Notes under the pieces: model-generated
What the model saw: the letters and a program-made list of their open reading frames with translations, nothing else
What the model was told of the DNA's origin: nothing
The model's database searches: none
Shown: piece after piece, positions 1 through 14,096 of the stretch
How the letters are laid out: each line of letters begins with the position of its first letter
Position numbering within the stretch: position 1 is the stretch's first letter
Program-made: the position numbers and the translations under genes
From: Enoplosus armatus
Lineage: Eukaryota; Chordata; Actinopteri; Centrarchiformes; Enoplosidae
Length of the DNA: 64,000 nt
Assembly: GCF_043641665.1 (NCBI RefSeq)
Contig: NC_092184.1
Coordinates: 18,999,108 to 19,063,107, forward strand
Direction of reading: 5' to 3'

Positions 1-559
1 GATGAGCCAGGGCTCTTTTGCTTTACGCACAGTGAAACATAGTAGGCTGAAACTGGCTGTCTTAGAGACACAACCAAACTCTCAGCGTAAAATGTTCTCC
101 TTGCTTTCTATGTGCTGGGCAATAAATGCAGTCTCGCAATTGATACATCAGCACATCCATCTTCCATGTCCACCAGCTGCCTTCGCTGTGCAAAACATAG
201 AAATTCAGCAGAATAAATACAGCTATTATTACTTTAGCATTATTATTTTCACCACAATCATCATCATTGCTATCATCCTGGTTGGTGTTAATGTAAGAAA
301 TCAATTTTAAGGTCTCAGAGGGACGTTTTTGTTCTCTATCTGTTGGACGTTTTTGGGGCTGGGGCTGGGTTCTGCGTGGACAGTGACCCTGCTTTGTGTG
401 TAAGGCGCTCCGCTCAGCAGTCAGATGGGCCGTGGTTCTGCTCAGCAGTCACTCTGTGGACGATCAGGGGCCCCGCACATAGCCCCTGCAATGGGCTCCC
501 AGTGCCATAGGTCAGGTTTGGGGGTTGAAAGGTGAAAGGGAAAGCGCAAAGGGGTGTCA
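1..559 (-). other. mecom: mecom 3' untranslated region (partial)
   Basis: Sequence downstream of the TGA at 560-562 on the transcribed strand. No AATAAA or ATTAAA is visible on the minus strand before the window edge, so the cleavage site probably lies beyond position 1. The part near 190-300 is AT-rich, while 340-560 is GC-richer. The open reading frames here are short and show no recognisable domain. Confidence 0.7.
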
Positions 560-694
560 TCATACATGGCTGAGGGACTGGATGGCGCTGGATTCAGCAG
601 CAGCCCGTGCCAGACTGTGCCACATGGTGGCCGGGTTGTGGGAGGCCGGGTGGAGAGAGTCCTTTTCAGCCAGAGACAGCATCATGGCATACGC
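560..694 (-). CDS. mecom: mecom last coding exon (C-terminal tail)
   Basis: Encodes residues 1012-1055 of the short isoform plus the TGA stop. It starts with [14 protein letters not shown] and ends AIQSLSHV, the conserved MECOM C-terminus. The acceptor is ...CCCTCAG at 696-695 and the exon enters in phase 0. The tail follows the RKSKSQ end of the previous exon exactly as in mammalian EVI1. It has no zinc finger. Confidence 0.96.
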   Translation of the reverse strand, partial: AYAMMLSLAEKDSLHPASHNPATMWHSLARAAAESSAIQSLSHV

Positions 695-808
695 CTGAGG
701 GAGAGGGAGATGGATTGCATTTAACTACCGTGCTTAAATGCAAATATGTATATACATTGTGTAGGTAAACAGGCGTGCACGCACTTGAACTGTCAATGTT
801 TCTTTTAC

Positions 809-986
809 CTGAGACTTGGATTTCCTAAAGAGGGGCTGTTTGACTGCCTCAGTCAGAGAGGGGGAGCCAAATGATCCATCGTCCTCGTCTCCACTCAGCT
901 CACTCTCCTCCAGCTTGCGCATTTCCGAAAAGTGACGAATATGATCCAAGGCTGAGTAGCCACTCTGCTCCTCCTCGTCCTTATAA
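809..986 (-). CDS. mecom: mecom coding exon, C-terminal region
   Basis: Encodes residues 952-1011: a DEEEQSGYSALDHIRHF block followed by an acidic stretch and KQPLFRKSKSQ. The SALDHIRHF and RKSKSQ strings are hallmarks of EVI1. The acceptor CCAG is at 990-987 and the donor GTAAAAG starts at 808. It enters with one base completing a serine codon and leaves in phase 0. The introns on either side are only 114 and 109 bases. Confidence 0.96.
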
Positions 987-1095
987 CTGGAGGTCAAGCA
1001 GAATTGAAATTAAAATAAGGCAATTTCAAGGTACTTTTGAGAGCACATCATTATTTACACATTGTGAAATGATATTTTAGTTGTATCGAATTTAC

Positions 1096-1341
1096 CTCCT
1101 AGGAGAGGTTTTACAGTTGAGGTTTAAGTCGTTTGGCCCAACAAAGTCCATTTCGTCTTGCATGATCTCATCGCTGAGGCCGCTAGGGAGCACCTCGCCT
1201 TCTGGTTTTCCAGAGGTGTTGCTAGGCTCTTCCCCCTCTTCTTCATCAGCACCAAGCTCCTCCGCTTCCTCGTCTTCCAGGTCACGCGACCCATGGCCGG
1301 CCACCAGCGGCTTCTCTTCTTCAAATGGACCGCCATTTAAC
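1096..1341 (-). CDS. mecom: mecom coding exon, acidic domain
   Basis: Encodes residues 870-951. The centre is strongly acidic (DLEDEEAEELGADEEEGEE at about 890-908), matching the acidic domain that follows the distal zinc fingers in EVI1, and the exon ends CKTSPR. The acceptor TGCAG is at 1346-1342 and the donor GTAAAT starts at 1095. The acidic run is expected to be disordered. The rest of this region is less conserved than the zinc fingers, as usual for the family. Confidence 0.94.
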
Positions 1342-3310
1342 CTGCAGGCCAGGAACATCGATTAGATCAATACAGCTTGATGAAGTAGCAGACATGTTCA
1401 GGACGAATAAATGACAGTGACATCTACCTTATTAGCTGTGCATTCTATAAACACACTCCTTTTATAAGTAATCAAGAAATTGAGAAAGAATTCTTCTGGC
1501 GTTTGTTAAGTTCGTAACATATGGAATAAGACATTGAAGTGAAAACTATATATAGGTTTAGTATATATATTGGGTGCTGGCTTTTGTCTTTTCCTTTCCT
1601 ACAAGTTCTTGAGAGAATCCTTTTTCTATATATACAAAAACAAAGGAGTGTATGGGATAAAGAGCAGAGAGCGGTGGATCTGAGGCAGGACATGGCAGCT
1701 GGGATCGAGAGAGCCGGAATCCCGTTTGTCATCGAGGCTCTGGGGCCCCTTTGGGCACAGCAGCACTGGGTTGATCGTTGCAGCACTTAACTGGAGTGCT
1801 CTGCCTCTCTCCTTGTTTATTTTCTCTACTATCTCGTATTCATCTAATAGGCAAAATATTTAGCTGACAGCCCCATTTGGTGGGAGAGTTATGAGAGCGT
1901 TGCCAACCGGCCCATTCCTCTATCCCTGTGCAGGGAGAGAGGGCTCGCTATCCAAACTGCCTGAGTCTTAATCTGTCCCTCTGTCTCAGCGCCACAGGAA
2001 ACCACCATTTGCTAAATCATCTGGAACCACATTAAGACTGATTCACTAATTACACTTTGGGACGTCTTTCGTCAGCTCCCAAAAATGCCATTTCTCGCAC
2101 AAAGGATTCAGAGACGAGGACTGAGAGTTGGACATGGGGAAGTAGATAGGAAACAAAACACATCAAGCACATCACCACATAATTATAGGATGCCTACAAA
2201 CAGGATACCTGCACTGGATTTGAAACGGACGCATTTGAGCGTGCAACACCCGTAGAAGAAGGGGAGAGAGGGGATTATATTTTAGACATACAGGATCCAC
2301 ATCATCTTCTCTCTTTAATCAGCAGCTGATAATATTGTGCTTTCAACAGAACTCCCGCTGGGATGGGGAGTTTGAGGCTGACAAGGTGGTATTCGAGCCG
2401 TGTCGAGCTTGGAGGGCTGAGAAAAGGGACGAGCTCCAGAAAAGAGAGCAAGAGCTCTGTGATTAAGAAAACAGATTCGCTAATTACGCTTTCAAACGTG
2501 GTAATTTGCTGGGGATAAAGTATCTATCAGAAGTAGTCAGGAGCACAGCACTTTGAAAGGAAACACGGGCCGACCCTTTGACCCCACCCCCTCTACCCTC
2601 TTCCTGTAGGCAGACATGTTGGTTCCAGATGTGGTGGGCTAACTGCTGCACCCCCACCCCTCCTGCTTCTCTCCCCTTCCCTCTGACGCTCTACCGCCGG
2701 GTCCTGCTCTCACAGGCCTCCTGCACAATCATACACCAGTCTGCGAGATCTCTATCTGGACTCCCAATCTGATCACACCAACGTGAGGCACGTGAAAACA
2801 AACTCAGAGACCTGAGCAGACCTCTCAACTGCTGTCCGACCTGATCACAGCTCCAAGAATTTATTTGCATAATGCTCAGACGAAGTTGCATGCACACAGA
2901 TATCTGTTCATATGTGTGGCCAGAAGGCAACTGATACAGGGAGCTGCATGTTTCCAAAACCTGCCTATATCTTAAATGTCATCACCGATGATTGCTCTCC
3001 ACTCCAACCCCCTGAGCATGATGTGATAATTATCAAGGGCTGGCTGGGTGGTATGAAAATTCAGGTCTAAAATGGGCTGATGGCAGCTGACCCATTATTC
3101 ATACCTATTCCAGCCCTTAGAGTCCGTTTTAAGTCCAACAATCCTAATGTAGTCGTAATTAACACAAGAGTTCAATGTGCAGTGATGTAGGTTAGGCTAG
3201 CAGGTATAGTTCCAGATAAATGATGTTAATGTTGTTAGAGTATTTGAATCATTTGAGAACTGATCAGGAAAAAAAGGCCCTCAGACATGAACACACAACA
3301 CTGCGCTTAC
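1342..3310 (-). other. mecom: mecom intron (1969 bases)
   Basis: No exon seen. Positions 1800-2560 are non-repetitive and carry RUNX-like AACCAC cores and two near-identical copies of a homeodomain-type motif (2031-2058 and 2462-2492), described as a finding. Positions 2580-2700 are C-rich. Otherwise unremarkable. Confidence 0.6.
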
Positions 3311-3455
3311 CCTTCCTCAGAGGGGTCCGGTGATGTTTGGTTCTGGCCTGTGTTGCTGATGAAATTTCTTATTTCATTGAAATAAGAGTCTTCTTTGTCA
3401 TCCAATATGGCACTGCCACTGTCCAGTTCAGACTGCGGGGACGACATTGCAGTGC
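3311..3455 (-). CDS. mecom: mecom coding exon after distal zinc fingers
   Basis: Encodes residues 822-870, including [19 protein letters not shown], which aligns with the LDDKEDAYFTEIRNFI segment of human EVI1 just after finger 10. The acceptor TGCAG is at 3460-3456 and the donor GTAAGCG starts at 3310. It is entered in phase 1 and left in phase 2, which fits both neighbours. Confidence 0.95.
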
Positions 3456-6394
<2,939 letters not shown>

Positions 6395-6650
6395 TTAGTA
6401 ATCAAAAAATCTGTATCATTCTAATATTCAAAAAACACAGGAACAGGAACTCTTGCTGTAACTCGTCCTCAGTAAAACACGTCCACAGAAAAAGTAAAAA
6501 TACCCACCACTCTTAGAAAAGACTTTTCAGCAAAAGAAAAAGACTCCAGTGCCAATATCAAAACTATTTGCCATAGAGTAATGTTAATATATGACCAACA
6601 TGAAAGTTAAAAACTGAAATAATATATGCCAAACCAGTTGCCATAGTTAC

Positions 6651-6817
6651 CTGCATGTGTAGCGCTCCTTGCCCTTGCGCAGCAGCGTCTCTGGAAGTGC
6701 AGAGGGTGGGGCTCTGAAGTCAAACATGGAGGGGACGGAGCGCAGCAGGTCACCAGACTCTGGCTTCAAGGAGCCAAACGTCTCCAGCTTCTCTGCCATG
6801 TTCTCGATGGCCGACAT
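6651..6817 (-). CDS. mecom: mecom coding exon before distal fingers
   Basis: Encodes residues 684-739. It begins [14 protein letters not shown] and ends GKERYTC, containing the first cysteine of finger 8 (C738). The [12 protein letters not shown] and [18 protein letters not shown] context is specific to EVI1/PRDM16, and the variable residues favour EVI1. The acceptor CTCAG is at 6822-6818 and the donor GTAACT starts at 6650. Confidence 0.96.
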
Positions 6818-7986
6818 CTGAGGAGACAGAAGGGAGGAAGGCCAGAGTGAGGAGTTTAGCCTTGTGCTTTCAGCAACATTCAGCAACGCGCAAAGCAAAG
6901 AAACTGATGTTTGAATAGTTTTATCAGTTCTGAAAGCTGCATCGCGATCATGTCACTTGGGACAAAATAAATTCTTGGAGCAAACATGATTTACATCAGA
7001 AACAAAGGATATTGTCTTAACAAGCTGTGAGATTTCACTTTTAATTTTAATACACGATGAATATTTTCACTGCCTGGATACTGTAGATAGCCATGCAATT
7101 ATGCTGCAGGATGTGGTTAAATACTTTTCTTGGTTTCAGACTGCAGGATGCAATAAAATGCAAAAAGCAAAATGCAATGAATAATTTAGGCCAATATATC
7201 GGTAGGGGCATATGTCCCAATCACTGAAAGAATTACAGCAACCATACATTTTTACATTTGCTGTCCATGTCTTTACATTAAGCACAAATGCCAAATATTT
7301 ATAAACTTGATTCCGATTTACTGTTAAATGCTTTTCACTGAATATATAATTCATACTTTCTATACAGGTGTGTTCATATCTTGTTTGACTGACGAGCGCT
7401 GTTTACAGGCGTCAAACCAGGTGAAATGATGTGACAGAGGTATTGGTTGAATTCTTATTATGACGTTCATCAATGATTCATGAATCACAAGGTCAAATCG
7501 CTGGTATATGTGCAAGACAAGTACATTTGATATTGATTCATAACTTTGTAGTTAAACAAAAAAGCAGTACGCTCCCATTCGTGGTCAGTGGAGAGCAGGT
7601 GTGAAATGTTGAATGTTACAAATACACATATACATGTACAGGTGATACATAAACACACACACTCACACACTCACATAGGATTAAGAACTGCAGCCAATCT
7701 ACTAATGAAGCTCAACATTTAGTTTCATCAGATACTCTCAGAGGAGATATGTGTACTTGTCAGTTGGTCTGTGTGTGTGTATGTATATGAACGATGCATG
7801 GTGGCCGTAGTTGATTAATTGCCATCAATGTGTGTGAAAGAGAAAATATATGTACGTGAGTGAGAGAGAGGAATGTATTTGTAATGCATTTGTACGCGTG
7901 TGTGTGCTTACAGGCATGTGTGTAGTATGTGAGCATGATTGTACGTGCTTAGAGTGTTTCTGTGTGTTGTCAGATACGTGTCCGTG

Positions 7987-7989
<3 letters not shown>

Positions 7990-8020
<31 letters not shown>
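7990..8020. repeat. (GT)n microsatellite
   Basis: About 15 GT units on the plus strand, inside a broader TG-rich stretch from about 7760 to 8030. Confidence 0.9.
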
Positions 8021-8021
<1 letters not shown>

Positions 8022-8479
8022 CAGAGGAGTGATTCATGTCCACTGCTGGGCTGTAAACTATTCTGTGCACAATGCGGGCAGACAGCACATTCGTCAATAT
8101 GAAAGATGTTGACATTACTGATCAAGGGCCAGACACGGGTAATAATGATATCGCTGTGCTGAGAGGGGCGGGGAGGGGGAGGAGCGGGGGCTGGAGGGGG
8201 AGTGAAGGGAGAACTAGAGGGAGGAGGAGAGAGAGGAGCGGGGTGAGGGGGGTCCCAGTAGGCCGCAGGGCCTGTCAGCCCATCTCACACACACAGGAGG
8301 GTTTTTTCCCCCTTTTTTAAAGGGGCCACACAAATTTGCATTATTTTGCGTGTATTGAATTTTCAGCCTGTTCCTTATTCTTATTTCAATAAGGCAACAA
8401 ATCAATGGTGATTCGGGTCCTCCACTGGAGCCCTGCTCCAACTCTGACATTTCATCTCCTGCTTTCACCCCCTGTCACT

Positions 8480-8720
8480 CTCAGGCTTCACGCCAAGATG
8501 GAGCAGACGGAGGGGAAAGAAACGGAGGAAGAGAATCGGAGAAGAAGCATGATGAAGGACTAGACGATAGGGGAGAAGAGTGGAAAAGGAAAGAGGAAGA
8601 GAGAAAGAAAGAGTGAGAGAGAAAGAAAGAAAGAAGGAAGAGAGAAAGAAAGAAGCAGCGAACAGAGCCCGGAGAGAGTAGGGCTGATGGATGGTGGTGG
8701 AGCCTGGTGTTGGGAGCGGC
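8480..8720. repeat. GA-rich purine tract
   Basis: Mostly A and G on the plus strand with GAAA, GGAA and GAGA units. In the mecom transcript it is a long pyrimidine tract. Similar but shorter tracts flank it at about 8150-8260 and 8840-8950. Confidence 0.8.
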
Positions 8721-11700
8721 TGATTAGGAGTGACGGCCGAGTGTAAAGTTCCTGCCGCAGCCGTCGACGTTCCCACTGAGGGAGGATGTGGAGTGTCAGG
8801 TCCGTTTGATTATGAATATGCCAATGCTGCATGCCATGAATCAAAGGCAAGGGAGAGACAGAGGGGGAGAGAACGGAGCGAGAGAGCGAGAGAAAGGAGG
8901 GCAGTGGATTGAAAGATAGGCGAAGGAGTTGTGGGGAAGAGGGAGGTGAAATGCTTTCATATTTCTTTTGAATGTGCACTGTGTATTTCATTGGGCTCTT
9001 TTCAGGCACTGGTGTGAATGCTCGGTTTGTCTGCCTTGCTAAACGAGAACCCATAACTCTTGGGAACATTAGGGCCCCTAAAGCTGTCGGCAGTATCGAG
9101 CCTGTCCGATAAGACACTTTTTAGAGCTGAAACTACTCCATCCCGGCTCCATCTACTGGGGAATTCTGACCACCACTTCAACGCACTCGTGCTGCTGCAC
9201 TATATTAAGAGTCTCACATCTTTGGTCAACCTTTGCCTCTGTATCCTTTAAATGAAAGGCATAGTCCTGAAATGAAATTGTCACTGGATACGAGGCACTT
9301 GCCTTTGGAAAAGTGCTTTGGCAAAAGACGTAATTTTTTTTTTTTAATATTTAACGTACAAAATTAATATAGATTTAGTATTAATGTTTTACAGTTCAGA
9401 ACTGATTTTCAAACCATTGCTGCATGGTCCATGTTGGTGTAAACAGGCATAATAATCTTTCTTTTATGTAACATCAAATTTTGGGGTTAAAATGTTCCAA
9501 AAGCAAGCAAGTGTTTTGGCAGTTTCTCTCTCAACCAGTCATATGCTTTGCTTTCAGGCGAGCAGTAAATGACATATCCAATTCACATATCCAATCCAAT
9601 AGATTAGATTATATTAATGATTGAAACTAGTAACCATCAGTCTGCCACAGATTACACTTCAGCCACTGAGACGTTTTTTATGGATGGTGAGCCAGGTTCA
9701 TTAGGCCACTGTTTGACAATGCTGTGTGTGTGAAATGTTCGACTTAAAGGACAAGAGGATAAATGGCCCCACATTTTGCTCTAAAGCGATTTTTCAAAGG
9801 TTTTATAACCCCCCTACTCCTTTGTATAAGAGACCCCCCCAACCCACACACACACCTCCCAAAACCCCCTTGTCCTCCCCCCCAGGCAGTGTGTGTATGT
9901 CTGTGAACTTGCTTGTTGCTGTAGCGTCGCTCTGGGACCAGCAGTTGATTGGCTATCTTCAGATGTCAGTGATGCTGTGAGGGCCTTAATTAGCGAGATG
10001 CATTCTCAATTGTTGATCTTTATCGGGAACCAGATGTTTGGAGGGAGGAACTAACCTCCCACTCCCCCCGCCAGTGTCCCAAAGAGACTGTTACCCTAGC
10101 GCTGATGTAAAGCAGCCCCCCCACTAAACACCACCCCTCCACCCCACCTTCCACTCATCTCCCCCATGCCCATTTGCAAGAGCCCTGCTTCATTCTCCAA
10201 ATAAGCAAACATATATTCAGAGCTGTCGGATGGACAGGGTGTAGCTCGTCTGGAAATCCCCGCTTAAACCCTTTCATGTGAATCAGAGAGGATACGTCTA
10301 AATATAAAGATGTAAACGAATCAAAAAGCATGGCTCAAATACTCAAGGTGAATCAGTACAAAATAACATAACATCATGTACAATATAAACATTTCATGTC
10401 TTTGTATTAACATAAGAAAGCGGTTCAATGGCCAGAAACGGACCTAAAGTCCAGTCAATGCGTGACGGTGATGGGCTAAAGCCATGCGAATGCTGGGTGA
10501 TGTCAGTTGTAAACTGCTGTGCAGCCCATGCATTAATTTGGGGATGGGGTCTGTTTGGTAGAGGTACACGTAGAGGAACTTACCCAAGTTCTCTGATCTG
10601 GCAAACGAAACTGAGGGGCGGAACAGAAGGAAAAGAGAAAGCAGTCAGAACCAGGAAGTGACGCATGAATTAACAGCTTTTGATTGGACACATATGGGCA
10701 CAGAGGGAATGATGGGTCTCGGTGCGATCAACTTTGAATGAGCAATAAGCGGCCTATCTGCAGAGTTATGACGCTGGAATTATAGGAGGCTTTAATAGTT
10801 TCCAACACTTCCTGGTGTTCAATAAGCTCATTATAGCAGGCTACAAATACAATTCCAGTATGTAATCTAAGCCAGTATTCCTTAGCAGTAAAATTCTCTG
10901 CCAGGAAATAAAAAGCTGAATCACTAAAGTTGAAAAAAAGTTCCAGTCCCCTCAGCTTTGCAACCTCTTTTTTGATATATGGCTCAAGAGTGAGTCAGGT
11001 GACTGAAAACAAACCCCCTCAAAAGTATACAGAAGGGCCCCTTGCCTGGTCTGGCTTAGACCTACCCAGGTTTGGTGTTTCTGGGAATGATTTGTGTGTC
11101 CAGACATCATAAAGTCATAAAGATGGCCTAAGCACTCTGTTAGTGTTTCTACTGATAGGACACCTCATTAAGGCGTGTGGGACGGCCATGTGGCTGCTGC
11201 AGGCTGGGCCCATGCAGCAGTCTGGACAGGGGATATAAATCAGACAAATGAAACAGCCTGTAAAAACCAGACCTGAAACGGCCAGAAAAGAGGAAAAAAA
11301 ATCATATGCCTGAGAAAGTGGTGTTTTCACTTTCCGAAGGACCGTTCTCACCCGTGGGGGAAGATTGAACAAATGAACGTCAATGTAACGCGTCATAGAC
11401 ACACACACACACACACACATATACAACCGCGTGCACTCGCGCACACACATACATATGGAGTCCCTGACACTGGAAATACTGAACCCAGGGGCAGAAATCA
11501 TTGCTTTAAGAGAATATCATTTTTTACATTGTAATCAAAGATATGTTATGGGAAGACGTGTCAGAGTGTGCCCTTTCTTTCTGCCACATCTGTTTCACAT
11601 AGCCAACAACGGGCTTAACAGGCAGTAGCTTGGATAAGGCTGGAGCCGTATACTAATCCTCATTAATCCACTTTGGTCAGCCTGGGACAGAGTTATCAAA

Positions 11701-11883
11701 TCACAACACAAACTCAAATGGGCCAGACTGAACAAGAGTTGAGACAAATGTTCAAATGCAGTTACATTGGTGTGAATGTGTGATTTAGTCCTTTGTGCAA
11801 ACAAGGTCAGTGCCACCATATTATACTCCTTCTAAATGCCCCGACGTGTCCCAGTTCCCGCTGATGCCACAGTCAGAACCTAC

Positions 11884-11971
11884 CTGTGGATGGAAGAGGA
11901 AGCCTGGAGCTGGCCGCATGTACTTGTCTTTCAGAGTCTCAAACGGATCGCTCATTCTCCTCTTCTCAACC
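11884..11971 (-). CDS. mecom: mecom coding exon, linker segment
   Basis: Encodes residues 654-683 ([17 protein letters not shown] ... GFLFHPQ), aligning with VEKRKLTDPLEALKEKY of human EVI1. The acceptor TAGCAG is at 11977-11972 and the donor GTAGGTTC starts at 11883. It is 88 bases, entering with one base and leaving in phase 0. It was too short to stand out as an open frame and was placed by homology and phase. Confidence 0.95.
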
Positions 11972-12230
11972 CTGCTAATAGTAGATTTCTGTTAGCTCTT
12001 AACGCATGTACAACAGCAAATATTGGTACACTTATTTTCAGTATTATAAAAACAATGTACAATTAGCAATTATATGACAGAAAAATGACACCAGAAGAGT
12101 TTTTGCAGTATGAAAACTTTCTCAGGCTCTTGCATAATACAATGTGTAACAGCAGTATGTTGTTGTTTATACATGACGTAAAATTGCAGTAGTGACTTAT
12201 AGTTAAGTAAGCTACTGGGAATAACAATAC

Positions 12231-13614
12231 CTGTAGATGGGGTCCATGAAGAAAGGGGTGGGCCTGGCATGCTGTAAGGAGGTGTCAGCTTTTGGGATCT
12301 CTACCACTGCCTTCTCCTCCTCATACCCCATGCTGTTCTTTGTTTCCTCCTCTCTTGCATTGCGTCCACGGCCCCTAGTTCCCAGGCTCAGGTCTAGCGG
12401 CTGATCCTGACCAATGGAGTTGGAAGCCTCTGGTTTGGAGGGGGCAAATGTGGCAGACTTCTGCTTAGTAGTGAGGTCAAATGGTGACTCTGATGAAGAT
12501 TTGCCCTGGGCCTTCTTGCAGTCATCTGCTGGAGACTGTTGCTCGCCCTTCAGGCCTGGAGGTCTGAGGTCCCTGTCTGGAAAAGGGTAAACTGGAGGAG
12601 AGAAAGCTGGGAAGAAAGGCAGTGGGAACATGGAGGGGTAGGGCAGAGACCCGACCTTCTTGTCCTGCAGGCCAGCCAGCCCTGTGGAGCCAAAGTACTT
12701 CTCGGCAATGGAGGCAATGGCCTTAATAGAGTCATTTACAGCCCCTGTTACAGCTGTGTGCTCGTCCAGCGAGGATGGGATGAGGGAAGGGCCCGGAAAG
12801 TCTTTAGCAGCACTGCTGCCGGTCAGGCTGGGGCTTTGGGGGCCTCCTTCACTGGCCTTCCTCTTGGGTCCTTTGCCATTTTCTCGAGCAGCCCCCCTTT
12901 CCCTCTCACTGTCCATGTCGCTCTCCAGCTCGGAGCCAGATGTGCTCTCCAGATCACTCCCACTGGGCGTGCTGACATCGTCCAGGTCGCTGCTCTCCGA
13001 CTGGTCACTCTGCTTGTTCCGCTGCTTTGTGGTGGACGAGGAGCTCTGGGCATGGAGCTCTGAACCTGGCATCTGGTTGCCAGGTATACCACCATCTTTA
13101 CGGAGAGCCTTGAGGAGCTCTCTGGACTCCAGAAGTCCAGGGCTGGGAGGCAGCAGTGGACTCTTACTCAGGTCTGCTCCTGGACCAATGACGGGAGCAT
13201 GGGCTGGTTGTCTGACAGGAGAGGTGGCAGGAATGAGCGGTGGCCGGTGGTAGAGTCCAGAGGGGAAGAGGCCAGGAAAGCTGAAGGGAAATGCTGGGGC
13301 AGCAGGGAAGGTAAGCCCACCATGGTGGCGACTGGCCCCAAAGTAATCAGCCAGCCCAGCACTGCTGTGGCCCATCGCCAGAGCTGATTTGTCCAAGCCA
13401 GGGGCGCCAGGGAGAGGCATACCCTGGGCAAACAATCCCCCTGCTGTGAAATGATTCTTCCCCTCACAGAAGCGCCGGTGCTTGTTGAGGGAGGATGTGG
13501 TGCTGAACATCTGCCCACAGTCCTTGCACTTGATCTGCGTGCGGCAGTCAGCGTGCATGCGTTTATGGCGGCACAGGTTAGAGAACTGGGTGTAGGACTT
13601 GTGGCATACCTCGC
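12231..13614 (-). CDS. mecom: mecom large exon: fingers 6-7 and repression region
   Basis: Encodes residues 193-654 in one 1384-base exon. Finger 6 is C193 (split), C196, H209, H213. Finger 7 is a C2HC finger with C222, C225, H238, C242. Then come the proline-rich [16 protein letters not shown] / [16 protein letters not shown] region, a serine/acid block ([19 protein letters not shown]), and the [18 protein letters not shown] segment. Two CtBP motifs follow: PFDLT at residues 570-574 (codons from 12484) and PLDLS at 598-602 (codons from 12400). In mammals this linker binds CtBP and mediates repression. The acceptor GGCAG is at 13619-13615 and the donor GTATTG starts at 12230. Long frames on the opposite strand here are shadows. 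Confidence 0.97.
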
Positions 13615-13966
13615 CTGCCGGGACACAGAGACAGATATAGAACGTATCAGTATACTGTAACACACACAGAAAATAATATCATATGTTATGTCATCTCTAG
13701 TTAACATGCTTCAGGCTGGCTGAGGCTAAGGCAGAGGAAATACAGTATGAATGATATGCTCGTGTTCCCATCAATACTCTGACAACAGTTTTCCAGCAAA
13801 ATAAGGAGGAGGGGTGTGTCCAAATCCTGGCATTGTGAGGGAATCTGTTTGGTTGATGGTGTGAGTCAGTTGCTGCCACTCATCACCTGCACATCAAACC
13901 AAATTCCCAGGCATCTCCAGCCCCATTGTCCTCCCAGGGACGCTCCCAGGGAGTCCATAAACAATC

Positions 13967-14045
13967 ACACACAGACACACACACAGACACACACACACGG
14001 ACATGCAGGCACATTCACAAAATATTCACATAACACAGAGAAACA

Positions 14046-14080
<35 letters not shown>

Positions 14081-14096
14081 CACACACACACACACA
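13967..14096. repeat. (CA)n-rich simple sequence
   Basis: Two interrupted CA clusters (about 13967-14000 and 14047-14096) with occasional G interruptions. Confidence 0.9.

Larger units (their letters stand above)
6818..11883 (-). other. mecom: mecom intron (5066 bases)
   Basis: No exon recognised. It contains a (GT)n tract at 7990-8020, long purine-rich stretches on the plus strand (about 8150-8260, 8480-8720, 8840-8950), C-rich patches (9830-9890, 10030-10160), and a short (CA)n at 11399-11420. Open frames here are by-products of the GA-rich composition. Confidence 0.6.

Noticed and set aside
8560..9117. Minus-strand open frame of 185 codons
   Set aside because: It runs through the GA-rich intron tract and is dominated by Ser, Leu and Phe from pyrimidine repeats. 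It lies inside a mecom intron.
12539..13253. Plus-strand open frames of up to about 197 codons
   Set aside because: They lie antisense to the large mecom exon and arise from its codon composition. The minus-strand product is clearly EVI1.
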